Assembly (NCBI GenBank): GCA_964609215.1
Contig: CAZSQZ010000003.1
Span: 1-64,000, forward strand
DNA length: 64,000 bases
DNA from: JABDKJ01 sp964609215
GTDB taxonomy: Bacteria > Bacteroidota > Bacteroidia > Flavobacteriales_D > JABDKJ01
Direction of reading: 5' to 3'
This document shows positions 34,902 through 44,441 of this stretch, in pieces. The notes under the pieces were generated by a model that was given only the letters and a program-made list of their open reading frames with translations, was not told the origin of the DNA and did no database searches. A program made the translations under genes and the position numbers. Numbering within the stretch: position 1 is the stretch's first letter; each line of letters begins with the position of its first letter.

Positions 34902-36056
34902 ATGGCAAAGGCAAATTTATATAGCAGAAAAAGAATAACGCTTCTCGTTATTATTGGCGAAATAGCGATCCTTGCTTTTTGCCTGGGTCTTTATGCCATT
35001 GTAAGGGCTATTTATGGTGAAGTAGTTTTTGAACGTAAATGGTTCTTTATAGTGCTGCTTGCAACATTCGTTATTGCTTTGCTTGTCCTGTTTTATATGT
35101 TGAGAAAGAACAAAGCAATTAGAAAGCTTTCCAATGATCATTTACTGAACCATTTAATGCCCGACATTTCTCAAGGGAAACTTTTAGGGAAGTATTTCAT
35201 CTTTAGATTTGCAATGCTTCTTTTAGCAATTGCACTTATTAATCCAAAGTATGGTGTTGATCAAATAGAATCTAAGCAAGAAGGTATAGAAATTATGCTT
35301 TGTTTGGATGTCTCTAACAGCATGAAGGCAGAAGATTTTAAGCCAAGCAGGATAGCAAAGGCGAAACGTTCAATGAGAAGACTCATTGATGGTCTGCATG
35401 GTGACAAGGTAGGTTTAATTGTGTTTGCCGGTGAAGCCTATGTTCAAACTCCCATAACAACAGATTATGCTGCTGCGAATATGTTTCTCTCCAGTGTTAG
35501 TCCTGGAATCATTCCTAAGAATAGACAAGGAACGGCAATAGGAAGTGCGATAGAATTAGCTACAGAGTCTTTTGATCCAGACTCTGAGCAAAGCAAGGCC
35601 ATTATTGTTATAACGGATGGAGAAAACCATGAGGATGATGCCATTATTGCCGCAAGCTCTGCCAGAGACTTGGGAATTGTGGTTCATACCGTGGGAATGG
35701 GTTCTCCCCAGGGCGCGCCTATCCCCGTTTATTACAGAGGTCAAAGAACAGGTTATCAAAAGAACAAGGAAGGTGAAACGGTAATGTCCAAATTGGACGA
35801 GAATAAACTTACCGAAATATCAAATGCTGGGAATGGGGTTTTTGTTAGAGCAACAGAGAAAGATACAGGTTTAGATTACTTGTTGGAAGAAATCAATAAT
35901 ATGGAAAAAACGGAATACGATACTTCCACCTATGCAGATTACAAGAGTTCTTTTTATCCGTTTTTATTAATAGGTTTTTTACTATTGGTTTTTGAAAGCT
36001 TTATTACTGAAAGAAAAAGTAAATGGCTAGACCGACTTAAATTATTTCAGACATGA
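34902..36056 (+). CDS. batB: VWA-domain membrane protein BatB
   Basis: This 384-residue protein is similar to BatA: two N-terminal membrane helices (about 12-34 and 45-65), a third near 100, then a VWA domain. The metal site is DVSNS (in LCLDVSNSMKAEDF), Thr in RQGTAIGSAI and Asp in VITDGENHEDD, with a final C-terminal helix. It begins the base after batA ends. BatA and BatB probably pair at the inner membrane. Confidence 0.9.
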   Translation: MAKANLYSRKRITLLVIIGEIAILAFCLGLYAIVRAIYGEVVFERKWFFIVLLATFVIALLVLFYMLRKNKAIRKLSNDHLLNHLMPDISQGKLLGKYFIFRFAMLLLAIALINPKYGVDQIESKQEGIEIMLCLDVSNSMKAEDFKPSRIAKAKRSMRRLIDGLHGDKVGLIVFAGEAYVQTPITTDYAAANMFLSSVSPGIIPKNRQGTAIGSAIELATESFDPDSEQSKAIIVITDGENHEDDAIIAASSARDLGIVVHTVGMGSPQGAPIPVYYRGQRTGYQKNKEGETVMSKLDENKLTEISNAGNGVFVRATEKDTGLDYLLEEINNMEKTEYDTSTYADYKSSFYPFLLIGFLLLVFESFITERKSKWLDRLKLFQT

Positions 36057-36910
36057 GAATTATTTTAAGCATATTGATGTTAACCTTTAGCCTGTCTGGA
36101 TTTTCTCAGGAACACCGAAGCAAATTGAGGCAGGGAAATAGTGCTTACAAGCAAGGAGATTATGCAGGAGCCGAGAAATTATATCAAGAGTCTTTTGAAA
36201 AAGATGTCAGCTATAACAAAGCAGAATTTAACTCCGGAAATGCAAAGTATAAGAAGAACGATTTCATAGAAGCAGGAAATACTTTTGGCTTGCAAGCTGA
36301 AAAATTGGAGGACAGAAGTGAAAAAGCAGCAGCCTATCACAATCAAGGAAACAGCCTGCTTGGAAGTTATCTAATGGCCAAGGAATTAAGTGAAGGACAG
36401 CAAAACCCAGATACCTTACAAATGTTGCAAGAAGCGGCAATGGGAGCTTTGAAACAAAGTGAAGCTGCTTATAAAAATGCGTTGAGAAACAATTCTACTG
36501 ATGATGAAACTCGATATAACTATGCTATTGTAAAAAAGTTGCTTGAACAAGAAATGAGTCAAAGCGATCAGGGAGGCGGAGGTCAGGGAGACCAAGATAA
36601 AGAAGACGAAGGAAAACAACAGGAACAAGAGCAGGATCAAAATCAAGAAAAAAGCGATCAGGAGCAGCAACAGAATAACGGAGAGGAACAAGATAGTGAT
36701 AGCAAACAAGAAGATGAGCAAGATCAGAAAGGAGATAAAGAAGAAGGCGATAAGGAAGGAGAAAACAGTGACTCTGCTCCTAAGACACTATCTAAGAAAG
36801 AAGCAGAACAAATTCTTGAGGCTTTAAAAAATAAGGAGCAAATGCTTCATCAGGAAATGAAAAAGAAAAAGAAACCTTCCAAAGCCATAAAAATTGAAAA
36901 AGACTGGTAA
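36053..36910 (+). CDS. batC: TPR protein BatC with acidic/glutamine-rich tail
   Basis: This 285-residue protein has a signal peptide (MRIILSILMLTFSLSGFSQ) and TPR units between about 22 and 165 (SAYKQGDYAGAEKLYQESFE is the first). The segment from about 170 to 245 is low complexity, made almost only of Q, E, D, K, G and S. The end is Lys-rich. It overlaps batB by ATGA (36053-36056). The order batA-batB-batC fits the Bacteroides aerotolerance operon. Confidence 0.85.
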   Translation: MRIILSILMLTFSLSGFSQEHRSKLRQGNSAYKQGDYAGAEKLYQESFEKDVSYNKAEFNSGNAKYKKNDFIEAGNTFGLQAEKLEDRSEKAAAYHNQGNSLLGSYLMAKELSEGQQNPDTLQMLQEAAMGALKQSEAAYKNALRNNSTDDETRYNYAIVKKLLEQEMSQSDQGGGGQGDQDKEDEGKQQEQEQDQNQEKSDQEQQQNNGEEQDSDSKQEDEQDQKGDKEEGDKEGENSDSAPKTLSKKEAEQILEALKNKEQMLHQEMKKKKKPSKAIKIEKDW

Positions 36911-36911
36911 A

Positions 36912-38630
36912 ATGGGATTAACCAAGTACATATTTGTTCTGTTTTGCTCTTTGGGTTCTCTGCAATTTTTTGCTCAGGAAGTGACGGCTTCGGTCTCAAA
37001 GAACCCTGTGAGAGAGGATGAAAAATTTCATTTCACCATTACACTTGTTAATGTAGATGGGAACATTGCGATGCCAGATTTGAAGGAATTCAACATAATG
37101 GGAGGCCCAAATCAAACATCCAGAATACAAAATATTAATGGAGTTCGAACACAATCTTACAAACTGTCATGGGTTCTGAATCCTAAACGACAAGGTGAGT
37201 TTACCATAAAACCTATTGAAACAAAAGGCAGTCTTACTTACGACCCTATAACTGTGGAAGTAACTGCGGGTTTTAGAAGAACAGAAGATCCTATTGAGGC
37301 GCAGAAAAACGAAACCAAAGATCATTTTGGCAGGATTTACTTGAGCAATAACAATCCCTATAAAGGAGAGCAAATCATAGCAACTTATGTTATTTACACG
37401 CGTGTTCCCGGCTTTAATCCCAACTACGATTTTGCAAATACCATAGAAGGTTTTTGGACAGAGGAATTGGATGTTCAACCGCAATGGTCAAACGATCTTG
37501 AACAGTTTAACGGTGTTAATTACAAGAAAGCTATCATTAGAAAACAGATTTTATTTCCCCAGAAAACAGGAGAATTAAAATTGGAACCCTTTACGGTAGA
37601 AGGTAGATTACGCGTTGGCTGGGGGCGTTATCAGAATGTGAACTTTAAAAGTAATACTGCAGTTGTCAATGTTAAAAAACTGCCAGCCGGAGCCCCAGAT
37701 AATTATAAAGGTGCTGTTGGTGCTTATGATTTTGCTTTTGAAGTGGATAAAACAGAAGTAGATAAAGATGAGGCTTTCAACGTTTCGGTTACCATAAGCG
37801 GTAAAGGAAATCTAAGCTTGGTCAATGAGCTTCCTGTAAATTTCCCAAATGATTTTGAGGTTTATGATCCAGAGATAAAAGACAAGATTGGGAAGAATTC
37901 AAGTGGAATGTCAGGATCACGGAAGTTTGATTATTTAATTGTTCCCAGACATTCAGGAAACTATGAAATAGACGGTATTTCATTCTCTTATTTTAATCCA
38001 AAATCTAATAGGTACGTAACTGAATCTGCAGACGATCTAATCATTAATGTTAAGAAATCTGCCAATGATATCAATACAGAAGGCCCATCAATCGTAAGAA
38101 AAGAAGATGTAGCAATACTGGAAAATGATATTCGCTTCATTTCTTTGAATTCAAATTTAGAAGATAAGGGAAGCTTCTTCTTTGGCTCTCTCCCCTATAC
38201 AACAGGAGTTTTTGCTCCTGCCCTTGGTTTTCTGGCTTTCATGTTCGTTAGACGAAGAAGATTAAATGAAATGGCCGATGTTGTGGGGTCCAAGAAAAAG
38301 AAAGCAGGAAAGGTAGCTGCCAAAAGATTGGCTGCAGCTAGGAAAGCTCTTGAAACCGGAAATGTATCTGAATTTTATTCAGAATTACACCTGGCCTTGT
38401 CTAAATATTTAGGAGATAAAGTAAATATGGCTAATTCTGAATTCACCAAGGAAAGTGTGGAAAATGAATTAAAACGAAACAAAGCGAGTGATGCTACCAT
38501 TCAAAAGTTTTTAGACGTTTTAGGAAATTGTGAAATGGCGAGATACGCACCAAGTGCATCTGCAGATCCAAAAGTGATGATGTTGAAGGGAGAAGAAATC
38601 ATTAATGCATTAGAGGAAGAATTGTTATGA
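36912..38630 (+). CDS. batD: BatD family protein
   Basis: The ATG at 36912, one base past the batC stop, gives 572 residues with a clean signal peptide (MGLTKYIFVLFCSLGSLQFF). The frame is open six codons further up to a TTG inside batC, which I consider less likely. Several Ig-like beta domains fill about 22-430 (VTASVSKNPVREDEKFHFTI opens the first). A membrane helix at about 440-460 and an Arg/Lys-rich helical cytoplasmic domain follow. BatD is the large periplasmic adaptor of the Bat complex. Confidence 0.88.
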   Translation: MGLTKYIFVLFCSLGSLQFFAQEVTASVSKNPVREDEKFHFTITLVNVDGNIAMPDLKEFNIMGGPNQTSRIQNINGVRTQSYKLSWVLNPKRQGEFTIKPIETKGSLTYDPITVEVTAGFRRTEDPIEAQKNETKDHFGRIYLSNNNPYKGEQIIATYVIYTRVPGFNPNYDFANTIEGFWTEELDVQPQWSNDLEQFNGVNYKKAIIRKQILFPQKTGELKLEPFTVEGRLRVGWGRYQNVNFKSNTAVVNVKKLPAGAPDNYKGAVGAYDFAFEVDKTEVDKDEAFNVSVTISGKGNLSLVNELPVNFPNDFEVYDPEIKDKIGKNSSGMSGSRKFDYLIVPRHSGNYEIDGISFSYFNPKSNRYVTESADDLIINVKKSANDINTEGPSIVRKEDVAILENDIRFISLNSNLEDKGSFFFGSLPYTTGVFAPALGFLAFMFVRRRRLNEMADVVGSKKKKAGKVAAKRLAAARKALETGNVSEFYSELHLALSKYLGDKVNMANSEFTKESVENELKRNKASDATIQKFLDVLGNCEMARYAPSASADPKVMMLKGEEIINALEEELL

Positions 38631-39388
38631 GATTAAAATCGCTTTTTACAGTATTCTTCTTTTTTGTTCTATCCATTCCAGCTTACAGTTCTGAAGACGC
38701 ACAAGCAACATTCAAAAATGCCAATAGTGCGTACGAGACTGGTGATTACCAAAAGGCCATTGATCTTTACTCTTCATTAACTAATGATTATCAATCTTCT
38801 GATTTATTGAAGAATTTGGGAAATGCGCATTTTAGACTGGATAATTTAGGCTTGGCTATTCTCTATTATGAAAAGGCCATCAAATTAAATCCTGATGATG
38901 AAGATGCAGCCTTCAATTTAAAGTATGCTAACAATTTAACCGTAGACAGATTAGGTGATGGTGGAGATGATAAAATCGCTAGTTTTTTTAAATCACTAAT
39001 TGCTTCAACTGCTTCCAATAATTGGGCATATATCAATATTCTTCTTTGCTTTCTTTTTTTCGGTGTATTGGCCTATATGTTTATCTCTAAGAGTATACGA
39101 ACCAAAAGATTATTATTTCTTTCCAGTATAGGTTTAGCTGTAATCCTACTGACTTCTTTTATTTTTGCATATCAAGCTAAGCAAATGGTACTCACCTATT
39201 CTCATGCCATTGTTATAGATTCTAAAGTAGATGTAAAAAGCGAGCCTAATGATAGCAGTGCTGACTTATTCGTTTTACACGAAGGCAGTAAAATTGAATT
39301 GTTGAGTGAAAAAGGAGAATGGATTGAGATAATGATTCCCAATGGCTCCGTTGGCTGGGTAGAAAGGAAGGATGTAGAGAAAATTTAA
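38627..39388 (+). CDS. batE: BatE: TPR plus SH3-like protein
   Basis: This 253-residue protein has a signal peptide (about 1-20), two or three TPR units (SAYETGDYQKAIDLYSSL, then LGLAILYYEKAIKLNPDD), two membrane helices (about 126-144 and 155-175) and a bacterial SH3 domain at the end (SKVDVKSEPNDSS ... NGSVGWVERKDV). SH3 of this type binds peptidoglycan or peptides. It overlaps batD by ATGA and is the last gene of the Bat operon. Confidence 0.88.
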   Translation: MRLKSLFTVFFFFVLSIPAYSSEDAQATFKNANSAYETGDYQKAIDLYSSLTNDYQSSDLLKNLGNAHFRLDNLGLAILYYEKAIKLNPDDEDAAFNLKYANNLTVDRLGDGGDDKIASFFKSLIASTASNNWAYINILLCFLFFGVLAYMFISKSIRTKRLLFLSSIGLAVILLTSFIFAYQAKQMVLTYSHAIVIDSKVDVKSEPNDSSADLFVLHEGSKIELLSEKGEWIEIMIPNGSVGWVERKDVEKI

Positions 39389-39420
39389 TTTATATTCTTT
39401 TTTCAGTACGGTTCTTGACA

Positions 39421-39428
39421 TACTTTTG
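39421..39428 (+). promoter_or_regulatory. -7 box upstream of the M23 peptidase gene
   Basis: TACTTTTG exactly fits TAnnTTTG and lies 24 bases before the TTG start at 39453, in the only gap after batE. A good -33 TTG at the right distance is not visible. Confidence 0.4.
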
Positions 39429-39452
39429 GAAATAATGAATCGTTAGATTGTT

Positions 39453-40265
39453 TTGAAAAGCACACTATCAAATATCTTTTTACTACTTCTACCCTTTTTT
39501 TCCTTTGGAAATCTGGAGGTAGAAACCTACTACGTAGCTAATGAGAATGGCTATGAAATACTGGTTCATAATGAGGAGTTTTGTCCAGTCACTATCGAGA
39601 TAAAATTTGATTTAAAAAATCTGGAAAGCTCTATCAAGGAAGATGTTGTGGTTGTTCCTGCAAGTACCAGAGCATTTAAAATTTGTGATCTATCTGTTAA
39701 GAATAAGCAGAAAGCGTTCAGTTTTACCTATTCCGTGAATTTAAACTATGGCAATCATTTAGAGGAGCGTTATGATAAGGATTTCGAGTATTACCTGCCT
39801 TTTGCTAAAGGTGAGTCAATAGCTATTGGACAAGGCTACAATGGTGCTTTTTCACATAAAGGAGAAAACTCCTTAGATTTTGAATTAGATGAAGGTGCTG
39901 CTATTCATGCGGCAAGAGGAGGCATAGTTTGTGCTGTTGTTGAAAATAATACCAAGCATTGCACAAATCCAGATTGCTCTCAATACAACAACTACATTTT
40001 GGTTTACCATGAAGATGAAACCTTTGCCGAGTATTCTCATCTACAAAAAAATGGAGCTTTAGTTGCGAAGGGTGATAGTATAAGCATCGGACAGAAAATA
40101 GGGATTAGCGGAAATACGGGTTGGTCATCTGGGCCGCACTTGCATTTTATGGTTTTCAAAGCAAAAATGAAAACAAGGGATACTGTTAAAACCTATTTCT
40201 TAATTAATGATGGTTCCAGAAAGGAAATGTTGGTAGAACACAAAAAGTACAAGAGAAACTACTAA
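39453..40265 (+). CDS. M23-family metallopeptidase, secreted (TTG start)
   Basis: This is a 270-residue protein with a signal peptide (MKSTLSNIFLLLLPFFSFG). The start codon is TTG, with no ATG in reach. A beta domain (about 20-120) precedes the LytM/M23 domain. The zinc ligands are present: His and Asp in FSHKGENSLDFELDEG and the HxH of GPHLHF. The insertion CTNPDCSQYNN is present in the metal-site loop. It is probably a peptidoglycan endopeptidase or a cell-wall-binding regulator. It follows batE by 64 bases and meets the DCC gene tail to tail with a 4-base overlap. Confidence 0.88.
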   Translation: MKSTLSNIFLLLLPFFSFGNLEVETYYVANENGYEILVHNEEFCPVTIEIKFDLKNLESSIKEDVVVVPASTRAFKICDLSVKNKQKAFSFTYSVNLNYGNHLEERYDKDFEYYLPFAKGESIAIGQGYNGAFSHKGENSLDFELDEGAAIHAARGGIVCAVVENNTKHCTNPDCSQYNNYILVYHEDETFAEYSHLQKNGALVAKGDSISIGQKIGISGNTGWSSGPHLHFMVFKAKMKTRDTVKTYFLINDGSRKEMLVEHKKYKRNY

Positions 40266-40666
40266 TCATCTATAAATCTTAGCTTGAGTTTTTCTGAAGG
40301 AACCATGCATACTTCCTTTTTTCCAAAAATTCTAAAACGGTTTCTAGCAATTAACCTATATCCCCAATCCGTAATAGACTTGGGCAGAATAGATAAAATC
40401 AAAAATAAACGCATTGGACCCGATAATTTCCTCAAAATATTGAATGCCGCAGCGGATTCAATACTCGCCTCATTCTTATCAATCAAAACAATACTATCAT
40501 ATTCTTGAAGTTTGAATTGCTCTACCAGCTTTTTTCCCGTGCTGCTTTGTAAAGAAGCGAATTTGAAATGCTTCTTTTTATCCCATTTGATAACAGTTTG
40601 AACCCATTTATCGCAAAGATTACAATAACCATCAAATAGTATAAGTGAATAATCAGATGTTTTCAC
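40262..40666 (-). CDS. DCC-family (DUF393) thiol-disulfide oxidoreductase-like protein
   Basis: This 134-residue protein opens with the DCC-family active site LFDGYCNLCDKWVQ, a CxxC in a thioredoxin-like setting, followed by FKFASLQSSTGKKL and SIVLIDKN. The C-terminal GYRLIARNRFRIFGK is typical of the family. Redox activity is assumed from the CxxC and has not been tied to a pathway. It is convergent with the M23 peptidase gene and ends inside its last codon. Confidence 0.88.
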   Translation of the reverse strand: MKTSDYSLILFDGYCNLCDKWVQTVIKWDKKKHFKFASLQSSTGKKLVEQFKLQEYDSIVLIDKNEASIESAAAFNILRKLSGPMRLFLILSILPKSITDWGYRLIARNRFRIFGKKEVCMVPSEKLKLRFIDD

Positions 40667-40683
40667 CCCGCAAAAATAAGCAC

Positions 40684-40717
40684 AAAAAAAATTGCCCCTT
40701 GGTATTGAGGGGCAATT
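40684..40717 (-). terminator. intrinsic terminator of the surface-protein gene
   Basis: AATTGCCCCT (40690-40699) and AGGGGCAATT (40708-40717) make a perfect 10-bp stem with an eight-base loop. Read leftward it is followed by seven T residues, about 70 bases past the stop at 40787. A T run also follows on the plus side, so it may work both ways. Confidence 0.88.
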
Positions 40718-40786
40718 CTGTTTTTTAAAAACAAGCTCTTCTGAAGCTCATTAGTTTTTAAAAGGTATTGGTACGCATAGAATATT

Positions 40787-43765
40787 TTAATATTTTCCAA
40801 GTGTGAGTTGCTGCTCCAGCACTTGTATTCTTTTCATTAAGTCATTCAGTTCAACAGTTAAATCGCTATGAATTTCTGTTTGTTGGTTGAGTTTACGTGA
40901 AAGGTTTTCAATTTGTTTCGCTTGTTCCTTAAAACTTTCGATCAAGTGCGGCACTAAAGCAATGTAATTAACTGATTTATAACCACTTCCGTCAATCGAA
41001 ATTAATTCTGGAAAAAGCAATTCTAGCTCTTGAGCGATCAATCCTGTGTTAATTTGCTCCGTATCTCTGGGTGTTTTATCGTTCCACTGATACGTGTAGC
41101 CTTGTAGTTTTAATACTTTTTCTAAAGAACCTTCTAAGGGTTGAATGTTACGCTTAAGTCTGATATCTGAATTCGTGCTTACGTTTCCTGCCAGAAAAGC
41201 ATCTCCATCTTTAAATACTATGAAAGCGTCACTTAAATTACTCGTATTGGTTCCATTACCAATGGTGAACAATCTATCATCTGCATGAATGGAAGAAGTA
41301 TTTTGAACCGCATAGGTTGAATTATTATAACCAATTACCGTTTCTCCATATGAGGGTGCCGTTAGATTATAACCAATACTAACCGATCTGGCTCCTGCTG
41401 AGCTTACATTCTCTCCTATAGCTATTGCTCCAGGTAGTAAAGAACTCGTGTTTGTTCCAATGGCTAAAGCAGAAGTTTGATTTGCATCCACACCACTTCC
41501 CAATGCAATTCCATTTGTGCCTGCATTTGCAGAATTTCCTATTGCAATGGAATTTATTCCGCCAGCAACTACATTTTCACCAAAAGCGAATGAGTTAATT
41601 GCTAAGGCTTGTGCTGCATTTCCTCCTGCAAATGAATAGTTCGCATTTGCACTAGAACCAAAACCAATTGTAGTCGAAGCAAAGCCGAGTGAATTATTCT
41701 GTCTACCTAAAGCAATACTATTCGATCCTTCAGCAGATGCATCTCTTCCTATTGCTACTGCGTAATCACCTGAAGCCTTTGTGTTATATCCAGCTGCAAA
41801 TGAAGATTCTCCTATATTTGCTGTATTCCATTGATCACTTTGCACATATCCGGCTCTAAAGGCACCGAACTTGCTTTTGTCAAAAAAGAACTTTGCATAA
41901 TGGTTAAAATTCCCGTTTTGGTTCAAAGTGGGTGATCCGAAAACAAAATCATCATTTGCGTGATTTCCCGAATTAAATACAATATTGGAGCCAGTCGAAA
42001 ATTGACTATTTGATAATCCAGATATGTCAATCGCATTGCCACCACTTATGCTTAAGGAGTTGCCATTCAACGCAAGAGTTTGCGCATCAGTATTGTCTAG
42101 GTAAGCAGATAAATTAATTGCACTTATACCATTGCTGATACTTAATACATTATTGTCCAAATTCAATTCCTGAAGCTCATTTGTAGCGTCTGCATCTGCA
42201 TCATTTACATTGTCAACAAAGGGAATTGAGTTTCCGTTGCTAATACTTAATAATCCTCCAGAAAGTGAAAGTGTTTGTTCATCTGTATTGTCCAAATATG
42301 GGCTCAAATCAACCGTAGAAGGATCATCGGACATATGAAGGAAATTTCCCTGTCTAAAAATGTTTTGAATCTCGTTAGTTGGATCTGCATCCGCATCATC
42401 TACATCATCATCAATTAAAACCGTATTTCCGTTTTGTATACTTATAAAATCTCCAGTAATCTGTAAAACCTGATTATCCGTGTTATCTCTGTAACTAGAT
42501 AAATCAATTCCATTTCCATTTTCTATAAACAAGCTGTCATTTGTAATAGCCAGATTTTGATCATCATCTCCTCCCCCTCCAGAAGACGTGGTTGGAATAA
42601 ACACTGAGTTTCCTCCTGATATGCTTAAGGTATTCCCATCAAAATTTAAGGTTTGACTATCTGTATTATCCAAATAAGCACCCAAATCCACGTTAGAGCT
42701 GGAATTACTTAAGCTCAGTGTATTTGCATTTATCTGAATATCTTGAAGTTCATTACTGGCATCGCTATCCGCATCGTTTACATTGTCAGTAAGCGTAATT
42801 GTGTTTCCTCCGCTAATAGCAAGCTGGTTTCCATTCAGAGACAAGCTTTGTTCATCGGTATTATCAAGAAATGAACTTAAGTCTACCGAATTTCCAGATT
42901 CTATATGAAGGTTATTTCCATTTAAAACAAGGGATTGATCATCACTGGAATTTGCAGTTGGCAATACCACATAATTTCCATCGGATATAAATAAGGTATC
43001 CCCTATTACCGTCAGATTCTGAAGTTCATTACTAATATCACTATCTAAATCTTCTACATTATCAATCAATGAAATGGTGTTTCCATTACTGATTGTCAAT
43101 TGATTTCCCACAAGAGATAAAGTCTGGATTTCATTTAATGGGTCTGCATCAGACAATAAAGAGCTTAAATCAATGCTATTTCCTCCACTGATGCTAATTG
43201 CATTTCCAGATAGTGTCAAGGTTTGATTATCTGTATTGGAACCTCCAGTTGCATTAGGTAGTGTAACGGAGTTACCGCCACTAATGGAAAGTACTCCATT
43301 TACAATTTCTAAATCTTGAATTTCATTATTGGGATCCGAATCTGCGTCTTCAACCATGTCTATTCTCGCTCTTTCCGCAATTTGCGCATAGGGAACAGAT
43401 AGTAATTGAGAGGTACCTAAAAATTGGAAATTATTGCCTCCGTCCACATCTATACTTACTCTTAGAAAGTGATCTGTTTCCCCCCACTCTATTGATGGCC
43501 AAGAGCCATTGATTACCGTTCCTCCCCCAACTTCCAATTTAACCAAACCAAACTGATTGGTTGAAACCAAGTGATTCTCAATATACTTCACCTGACCATT
43601 CGCAGAGTTAGATAGAATGGCAAGTTGCAAGGATACAATCTCGTTGGGCATGATCATCCCCACATTATCCCTAACTACGGCTTGATAATTAAACTTCTGA
43701 GTTATCTGGGTAAATGCAGATACTCCAATCAATAAAGCACCTATTAAAAAAAGCGTTTTTTTCAT
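40787..43765 (-). CDS. repeat-rich surface fibre with YadA-like head and S74 intramolecular chaperone
   Basis: The ATG at 43765, five bases past the upstream stop, gives 992 residues and a signal peptide (MKKTLFLIGALLIGVSAFTQ). An open extension of 15 codons runs into the upstream gene and is unlikely. After an N-terminal domain of about 130 residues come 14 repeats of a 22-residue pattern like NQTLTLSGNAISISGGNSI, alternating with Asp-rich linkers (DADSD-xx-NE, LDNTD). A YadA-like left-handed roll follows, with SIALG/AIG turns (about 640-800). The end is a peptidase S74 chaperone of endosialidase, with the S-D-x-R-x-K cleavage site NSDIRLK near residue 864, then a coiled coil. A trimeric fibre matured by autocleavage is the likely form. 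Confidence 0.85.
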   Translation of the reverse strand: MKKTLFLIGALLIGVSAFTQITQKFNYQAVVRDNVGMIMPNEIVSLQLAILSNSANGQVKYIENHLVSTNQFGLVKLEVGGGTVINGSWPSIEWGETDHFLRVSIDVDGGNNFQFLGTSQLLSVPYAQIAERARIDMVEDADSDPNNEIQDLEIVNGVLSISGGNSVTLPNATGGSNTDNQTLTLSGNAISISGGNSIDLSSLLSDADPLNEIQTLSLVGNQLTISNGNTISLIDNVEDLDSDISNELQNLTVIGDTLFISDGNYVVLPTANSSDDQSLVLNGNNLHIESGNSVDLSSFLDNTDEQSLSLNGNQLAISGGNTITLTDNVNDADSDASNELQDIQINANTLSLSNSSSNVDLGAYLDNTDSQTLNFDGNTLSISGGNSVFIPTTSSGGGGDDDQNLAITNDSLFIENGNGIDLSSYRDNTDNQVLQITGDFISIQNGNTVLIDDDVDDADADPTNEIQNIFRQGNFLHMSDDPSTVDLSPYLDNTDEQTLSLSGGLLSISNGNSIPFVDNVNDADADATNELQELNLDNNVLSISNGISAINLSAYLDNTDAQTLALNGNSLSISGGNAIDISGLSNSQFSTGSNIVFNSGNHANDDFVFGSPTLNQNGNFNHYAKFFFDKSKFGAFRAGYVQSDQWNTANIGESSFAAGYNTKASGDYAVAIGRDASAEGSNSIALGRQNNSLGFASTTIGFGSSANANYSFAGGNAAQALAINSFAFGENVVAGGINSIAIGNSANAGTNGIALGSGVDANQTSALAIGTNTSSLLPGAIAIGENVSSAGARSVSIGYNLTAPSYGETVIGYNNSTYAVQNTSSIHADDRLFTIGNGTNTSNLSDAFIVFKDGDAFLAGNVSTNSDIRLKRNIQPLEGSLEKVLKLQGYTYQWNDKTPRDTEQINTGLIAQELELLFPELISIDGSGYKSVNYIALVPHLIESFKEQAKQIENLSRKLNQQTEIHSDLTVELNDLMKRIQVLEQQLTLGKY

Positions 43766-43769
43766 GAAT

Positions 43770-44264
43770 TTAATTGAGTTTAACAATGCGATATGAATTA
43801 ACCATTGCATTATTTTCTGTTGAAATCGTCAATAGATATTGTCCCGCTCTTATATCTGCAAGGTTTAATCTAATCTCCTCTTCATTTGCTTTAAGGTCTT
43901 CTTCCAAAACCAATTGCCCTACCAAATCATAAACCTGAATCTTTCTATCCTGATTTATGAAGCCATGAAAATGGACCAGTACGTACTCCTGAGTGGGGTT
44001 GGGAAAAACGTCTATTTCATTGAATACTCCAATTTCAGTTACTTCAGTAACGCTAAGTGTGGTTTGGTGAAAGCCCTGAGTTAGAATAATAGCATTGGCT
44101 ATTTCAGATTCTACACTTAGTTCACCAACGGTATAATTTAATTGGGCAACTGAATTGATAAAGCTATCTCCAGCTGCTCCTAGTACATTTTGTTCTAAAC
44201 TTTGAGCATTTGATTGAAGGATTATGCACGTGCTAAAAAGCACCAGTACGCTTAAGGTTTTCAT
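43770..44264 (-). CDS. small T9SS type A sorting-domain protein
   Basis: This 164-residue protein has a signal peptide (MKTLSVLVLFSTCIILQSNA) and a C-terminal type IX secretion domain of about 80 residues: the opening NEIDVFPNPTQEYVLVHF, the middle IQVYDLVGQLVLEE and the end YLLTISTENNAMVNSYRIVK. Only about 60 residues remain between the two, so it has little room for an enzyme and may be an anchor or partner. It stops 5 bases before the long surface-fibre gene starts, so the two are one operon. It shows that the organism has T9SS. Confidence 0.88.
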   Translation of the reverse strand: MKTLSVLVLFSTCIILQSNAQSLEQNVLGAAGDSFINSVAQLNYTVGELSVESEIANAIILTQGFHQTTLSVTEVTEIGVFNEIDVFPNPTQEYVLVHFHGFINQDRKIQVYDLVGQLVLEEDLKANEEEIRLNLADIRAGQYLLTISTENNAMVNSYRIVKLN

Positions 44265-44441
44265 TTTTATTCTTATTAAATGGATGAATAGTGTAGAGTT
44301 ATACGGAATATGGAGCCATTTGGTTATTCAAAATAGGCCTGCAATGACTTTGACATCATTTCCAAAAAAACTATCACATTGCTGTTAAAACAAAGCGTTT
44401 ATTCTTTCGTTATTATTTATAGAAATCTTTAATTTCAAACT

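Noticed and set aside
36416..36721. Leu/Phe/Ile-rich minus-strand frame that looks like a membrane protein
   Set aside because: It is the complement of the Gln/Glu-rich low-complexity tail of batC, which always reads as hydrophobic on the other strand.
42000..43350. Regularly spaced repeats considered as a CRISPR or tandem DNA array
   Set aside because: The repetition is at the protein level (14 imperfect 22-residue repeats in an open frame); the DNA copies are too diverged for an array.
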